NCBI GenBank assembly: GCA_038380795.1
Contig: CM076272.1
Location: 1,989,001-2,053,000 of the forward strand
Reading direction: 5' to 3'
Source: Pyrocephalus nanus
Lineage: Eukaryota; Chordata; Aves; Passeriformes; Tyrannidae
DNA: 64,000 nucleotides
Shown here: positions 58,901-64,000 of the stretch, one piece after another
Numbering within the stretch: the stretch's first letter is position 1
Layout of the letters: each line of letters starts with the position of its first letter
Program-made: the position numbers and the translations under genes
The notes under the pieces: model-generated
The model's input: the letters and a program-made list of their open reading frames with translations, nothing else
Told to the model about the DNA's origin: nothing
Databases searched by the model: none

Positions 58901-61900
58901 GAGGACAGAGGCATTCACAGCCACCACCAGTTCTCCCTGTCTGGGTTCTGGGCTGGCAGGAAGGGAGGGAGGGATCTGGACAGGGTGCCAGGAGTCTCCT
59001 TGCTGGGTATCAGTTTCTGACTGTCTGAATGACTTCCCTCTGCTTAATTTCTGTCTCTGCACCTCTGTAAATACCTGTAGATGGTGCACACCTTCCACAT
59101 TGCAGCCAGCCAGGCCCACAGCGCAGCAGGAACTGGGGAAGTTTGGGAAAACGGCCTCGGTGCTGAGTTGCCTCCCTCCAACCGTGCCCTTTGCTCTGGG
59201 CACAGAGCTTCCCTGCAGGTGATGTCCCTTGTCACCACTCCACTGGCTCCCTCAGCACAGGATGGGTGGCTGGAGTCCAGCCACAAGTCCCTTCACTTCT
59301 CTTGGAGTGTCTGCGTGGCTGAGGGAGGTTGTGTGCTCATTAAGATTATGCAACCATAGTTCTCCTCCTATTACAAAAGAAAACCAAATAACAAAGCCAA
59401 GTCTCCCTGTGACTGGAAGGGGGAAAAAAATTTAAAAAAAAAAAAAAAAAGGAAGAAAAACAACCCCAAAAATTCACTTTACAGCTTTTTCCAAAATATC
59501 TTTAAACTGTCTGGAGTGACTCACTGACTCTGCTACACATCAAGAGATCTAAAGGTGTATTTTAAAATAAAACTAGAGAGATGAATATTAACTCTGCTCC
59601 AGCCCCAGCTCCAAATGTATTTCTGGCTTAGTGTTCTGGGCTGAGACTGTTCTAAATCCACAGGAGAACCTATGCTTAGGCAACTCCAGGAGGATTAAAA
59701 TAGCCACCTCCTTATGTTGACTCCGTGCACAAACTCCAGGGGGGCTGTGCTCCAAGCACTGTTTTATTATCTTTGGAGACATAAAAAGCTTGCTTGGTTT
59801 GTCTGGCTGGTAAACACTTTGCCAGTAATGTGTTGGCTTTAAAAGCCAACGTGAAAGAAGTCAGTGTTGTAGTTTTCCAGAAATGTAAATCCCTTAGTAG
59901 TGACTGCAAAAGCCAAGGAGGTAGGGGGGGTGAGGGGGAGGGAAAAAGGGCCCAGTTCTTTGCATGGAGGCGTGCAAAAGTTTTAAATTAAATATACCCT
60001 GCTTATATTTTAATAATATGTCCCCAAAATATTTCAAAATATTAACTGTCATCCAGGAATGCAGGGAGCCCACGTGTGCTGGCCCACACTCCCTTTGGGA
60101 AGGCAAAGTCCCAGCACTGCAGCTGCTGCTTTGAACCCTCCCCACAGGGGGATTTTCCAGGCAGCCCCTGGAACGTGGAGCTGGTGGAGTTCTCTCACCA
60201 GTTGGTTTACTGTGTCCAGAGCTGCAACACGATGTTTCACACCTACTGATAACCACATTATCCCAGCAAACAGGGCCAGAGGGGTCCAGGATAACCCGGC
60301 ACAGGGGACTGGGAGCATTCCTGAACAGCCTCTCTTATTGCAGAGGTGAATGGGAATGACTTCTTCACCAGCAGGCAAGGCACCGAGAGTTTTTCCACAT
60401 TAGCTGCACAAATCTGCCCAGATGAGGGTCAGTCAGATGGGTTTTTAATTTCGCTTTTCACCTCAGCCCTTAGTGATGCATCTTCACAACCCCTGATGAC
60501 TTGTAGTCAGCTGAGCAAATATAACCCCGAAATGTTTGTAGGTCTCTCAGAGAACAGAACAATTTGCAAACAATATAAAGTAGCACGTGCCAACAAGAAA
60601 TACAATAAGTCCACAATGCACATACTTGCAGGAAGAAGGGAAATCTGCAGGTAGTCCTGAGCCTGAAGTTCCTTGTACAGAAACACCTTGTGGTTTTCCG
60701 TGCTAATGTTTTCAATTTCTTTCCTTTCCTTCATGGCTAGAGTGACTCCAACTTGGCCTTTCATCCTAGGAATGGCAAAATGCAGCATTGTCTGCGTGGA
60801 TGAGAAGCTGCAATGCGATGTCAGACTTGTTAACCTTTGTTTGTTTTGAGAAAGATTGCTTCTCATGAGCTCTGCCTTCATGCAGAAATACTGACAGCAG
60901 TGGTGTAAAGCTCACCCTGAACCTGTGAGCAAAATTCCTGATCATATACCTCACAAATACCTCAATGCTCTGGGTAGTTAGATCAGCCTTTTGATCTCAT
61001 ACAGCTGTTACATTTACCCATCAAAAGGAAATTATTCTAGGTTTGGCAAGCAGGTCTTGGTTACCCTGCACTTCAAAAGTTTGGCCCTTATGTCTCTGAA
61101 AGATGTTGGGCCTGCCATTTTCCCTTGGCCTGGTGTGAAGTGGCATCAAATGAGACAAAGGAGAACTGTGTGTCCTGAATTAAAAGCCCTTTTTTAAAAC
61201 TACACTACACACCACACAAGCTGAATCATTTCTTGGTCTTGGGTATTCAGTCAGGTTTACAAGAGTAAAATCTCATTATGCTGTAGATGGAGGCCTGGCG
61301 GTCTCTACCTACTTTATATACCATGGTTAGGGAGACAGACATGAAAGAGCAAGGAAATCTCACAATGCTTAAGCTTTTTAGGACGTGATGGAACATTCAG
61401 AGTGAACTTCTACTGAAACAACAATTTCATGGAAGGAGCACTGTGGTGAGATCCCTGCAGCATTTTCCCAGATGTTTGATAATCTGTAAAACTGTGCTGG
61501 GATGCAATAGGGAGAGATGGTGATTAGCCATCAGCTTTTAGCCTATTTGACATTACTTGTGGGTTTGAACCACGGGAAGGGGTTCAGATGAAACATAAAA
61601 TGATGTTGACAGGGATATGTGAATCACTGAAGACACCAGAACGTAGCTGTGCAGCTGCTGCTCCCCTATCTGTAGGTGACTGTGAGGGGGCAAGGAGGGA
61701 CCACAGAGTGCAGCAGGTCTTGCCAAGCTTACTCATTTACTGACTGGAACATCTATCCTGGTCCCTGCTGGTAAAGCACACTTTTAACAGAAGGGAATCA
61801 CAGTGATGGAAGGTTTGACTGCAGTTGTGTGTCATCTTAGGTGCTCTCAGAGCACTACAGAAATCAGCCTGGGCAAATTCTAGAGCAGCAGGCAGAGAAA

Positions 61901-64000
61901 TAGTAATGTAGATCTATTTTGAAATTTGGTTGTATTGAGTCTAATTGCACAAGGCTCTGAAGGAAAGAAATAGGCATTGCAGATTTTACAGAAGGTTTTC
62001 AGGTAGTTCTCTTGAATGTGAATTGTATCTCTCTGTGTACTAACTTCCCGATCCTATATCCCATCTATAAAATGATTTTAAAGTGATTTTTAAATTATTA
62101 AAAAGATATCTGAGCGATGATCTTTACTGTGAAGCAAGACAAAATCCCAGAAAACTCAGCTACATCTCCCTTCCTCAAAACTCAGGGCAATCTATGTGAG
62201 CAGTTCATAGAAGCTCTTTAATTTCAGCACATTCCCCCTTTGCCAAAATGAGTAAATCAGTTGTGTGTTTGGTGTTTGGTGCCTGACAGGACAGCTTTGA
62301 GAGGTTTAGTTCTGCTCACAGGACATCCTGGCAGCTTCTTATTTCAGAACAAGCTGAATATCTCCCTCTCTCTCACTGTATTTTGCCATCTCAAGTTCCA
62401 GCCAGAGCAGAAAAATCTCAGAGGGCCTGGTTCAGCCCTTGAATTCCCAGATGTTCAGTGAAGGGAGTGAGGAAAGGAGATCTGGACCACTGGTCTCCTA
62501 CTTCCCACCTCAGATTGCTACTCAACACTGGCACCTTCTGTGTCAGTATTTACACTTCTCTGTGGGCAGTAAAGTAGAACCAAGGGCTAAAATATGTGCA
62601 GGACAGCACAAAATTCCTGGGGCAAACCCAGAAGGTGCAGCAGGGACAGGGGAGATGCCTGACCCTTGTCAGACCCTTTGTGTGCAGTGTTTTGGCCACC
62701 AACAGTCTTTGTTTAAGGTGGTGGCCAAAGTGACATCATTTGTGTACAGTCACAGTTCACAGACACATATGGTACTTTTACTGTAGTAATATTCTACAGA
62801 TATAGGAGATATATATACAGATAAACAGATATACAGATATATAATATAAATATAGATATACTAACAGAGGTGAAAAAAGTCATATTAGTTCACCCAGTTC
62901 ACCCTGGGATATTCCCATCATACCATTTTTGAGCATTTGGAAGGGACTTTGAAAACTAATATATTAATTTACAACAGTTTATTTACACATGCTTTTCACC
63001 GGCAAGCAGATTCCACATTCTGATTCCTGAATTTTGTCTGAAATAGTATAATTCTGTATCACCTCACTATCTTTCCAATCCTCCCAGATTGTCATCAGAG
63101 TAATACTTATAATTTGTGTGACCCTTGTCCTTAGATTTATTAACAAACTAATCCTAGGGATGACGTTGAAAACCCAGCTGTCATTTAAACACTGGGTGCT
63201 GGTGGCCTAGAAGCAGCTGTAGTTTGGCCCCCTGGGACACAAGAAATAGCATTAATGAGTTTTATGTTCTGGAGTTACTCAGGTGCTTCTGAGCAGTTTT
63301 CCATTCCTCGATCAAAGGGATGGGCAGATGGGCTGGTCCCAACTATCACATTTTCCAGACAAATAGGTTTTCTTTCAACAGGATGCTTGGAAGTTCTTTT
63401 CTGTGCTCTGACACAGTGTTATTATTTTTTAAAATATGCCTGTAGCTCCCTTCTTTGCCAAAAATTAGTGAGTAAGCCTTGTTCAGTAGTGATGAAGAGA
63501 AATCAGTGTTGTTGGTTATAAAATGTTCTATTCTGATTCAGATGGGATGAAATGAAGTCTGCTGATCTTCAAAGTAGCTACAAGCACAGAATCATTCTGT
63601 TCAAGAGTGCACTTGGAAATAATATAACATAAAGTTTGCATAACAAATCCAGTCCAAGCTCACTGCCAGTGACTTGAATTAGTGTCACCCTGATGCACTT
63701 GCATTATTGAACAGACTCTGGAGTTAACAATTGATGAGGCTGGTGTTGAAAGCTGCCAGACATATGAGAACTTCCAGGCATTTGTTTAAAGCATGAATTA
63801 AAAATAACCCTTTGTCTGTACAAATAATACCTTCTGAAAACAATGTGGAGGATTTAAAAACCGTCCAGTTTATTTGTACCATTTATTTTCCACGTCTCTG
63901 TTGGTTTGTCCAAAAAAATCCTCATCACCCAGATTAGTCACGTTCACCTTCATTCATACTTCACGTTGTGTCACAGGGCAGAAAAGACAAAGTTTGGGGC
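53000..64000. other. Intergenic region upstream of CA12, no gene recognised
   Basis: No exon of a known neighbour (for example USP3, next in mammals) could be recognised. There is no CpG island. Open frames are short and lack splice context or domains. It contains A or T tracts (53707-53720, 54933-54954, 59426-59451), a GGGCT pentamer run near 56915-56932 and an AT-rich ATAGATATACAG-like stretch at 62798-62868. Distal CA12 regulatory elements could lie here, but I cannot see them in a single sequence. Confidence 0.6.
62798..62868. repeat. Degenerate GATATA-rich tandem repeat
   Basis: Repeated variants of GATATACA and ATATAGATA over about 70 bp, typical of a decayed tetra- to octanucleotide microsatellite. 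Confidence 0.75.

Overview
The window is vertebrate nuclear DNA, almost certainly from a bird. It has multi-exon genes with GT-AG introns, two CR1-type LINE fragments, minisatellites and AT-rich introns. The gene order RAB8B - (APH1B) - CA12 matches the mammalian 15q22 neighbourhood, which I know from memory; no alignment could be run. The exact species cannot be read from the sequence.

Layout. 1-12995 is the 3' part of RAB8B intron 1; exon 1 lies upstream of the window. It carries two CR1 fragments and two striking minisatellites (a 32-33 bp unit at 7912-8139 and a 30 bp unit at 9867-10166). 12996-19205 holds RAB8B exons 2-8 on the + strand, encoding residues 42-207 of a small GTPase that looks intact. 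Its 3' UTR probably runs to about 23.2 kb through several AATAAA hexamers. 23.25-24.94 kb shows nothing. 24.94-25.70 kb has exon-like open stretches on the - strand, and 25.7-26.6 kb is a CpG-rich block with a higher-order tandem repeat.

From about 27.0 to 31.93 kb on the + strand I find colinear decayed exons of APH1B, a gamma-secretase subunit gene. They carry frameshifts, in-frame stops and a degraded splice site. This unitary pseudogene sits exactly where the gene is expected, between RAB8B and CA12, and is the most interesting observation here.

33552-52693 (- strand) is a complete CA12 gene in ten coding exons and 349 codons: signal peptide, alpha-carbonic anhydrase domain with all three zinc histidines, one transmembrane helix and a short cytoplasmic tail. 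It has a 21-nt microexon and a GC-AG intron. Intron 1 contains a phase-compatible 174-nt candidate cassette exon. A TATA box lies about 170 bp upstream of the start codon. 53.0-64.0 kb is intergenic, with no gene I can support.

The genes are ordinary neighbours rather than an operon-like system. RAB8B acts in membrane traffic and CA12 in extracellular pH and bicarbonate handling. The RAB8B side reads rightward and CA12 reads leftward, so the APH1B relic and CA12 meet tail to tail near 32.0 kb.
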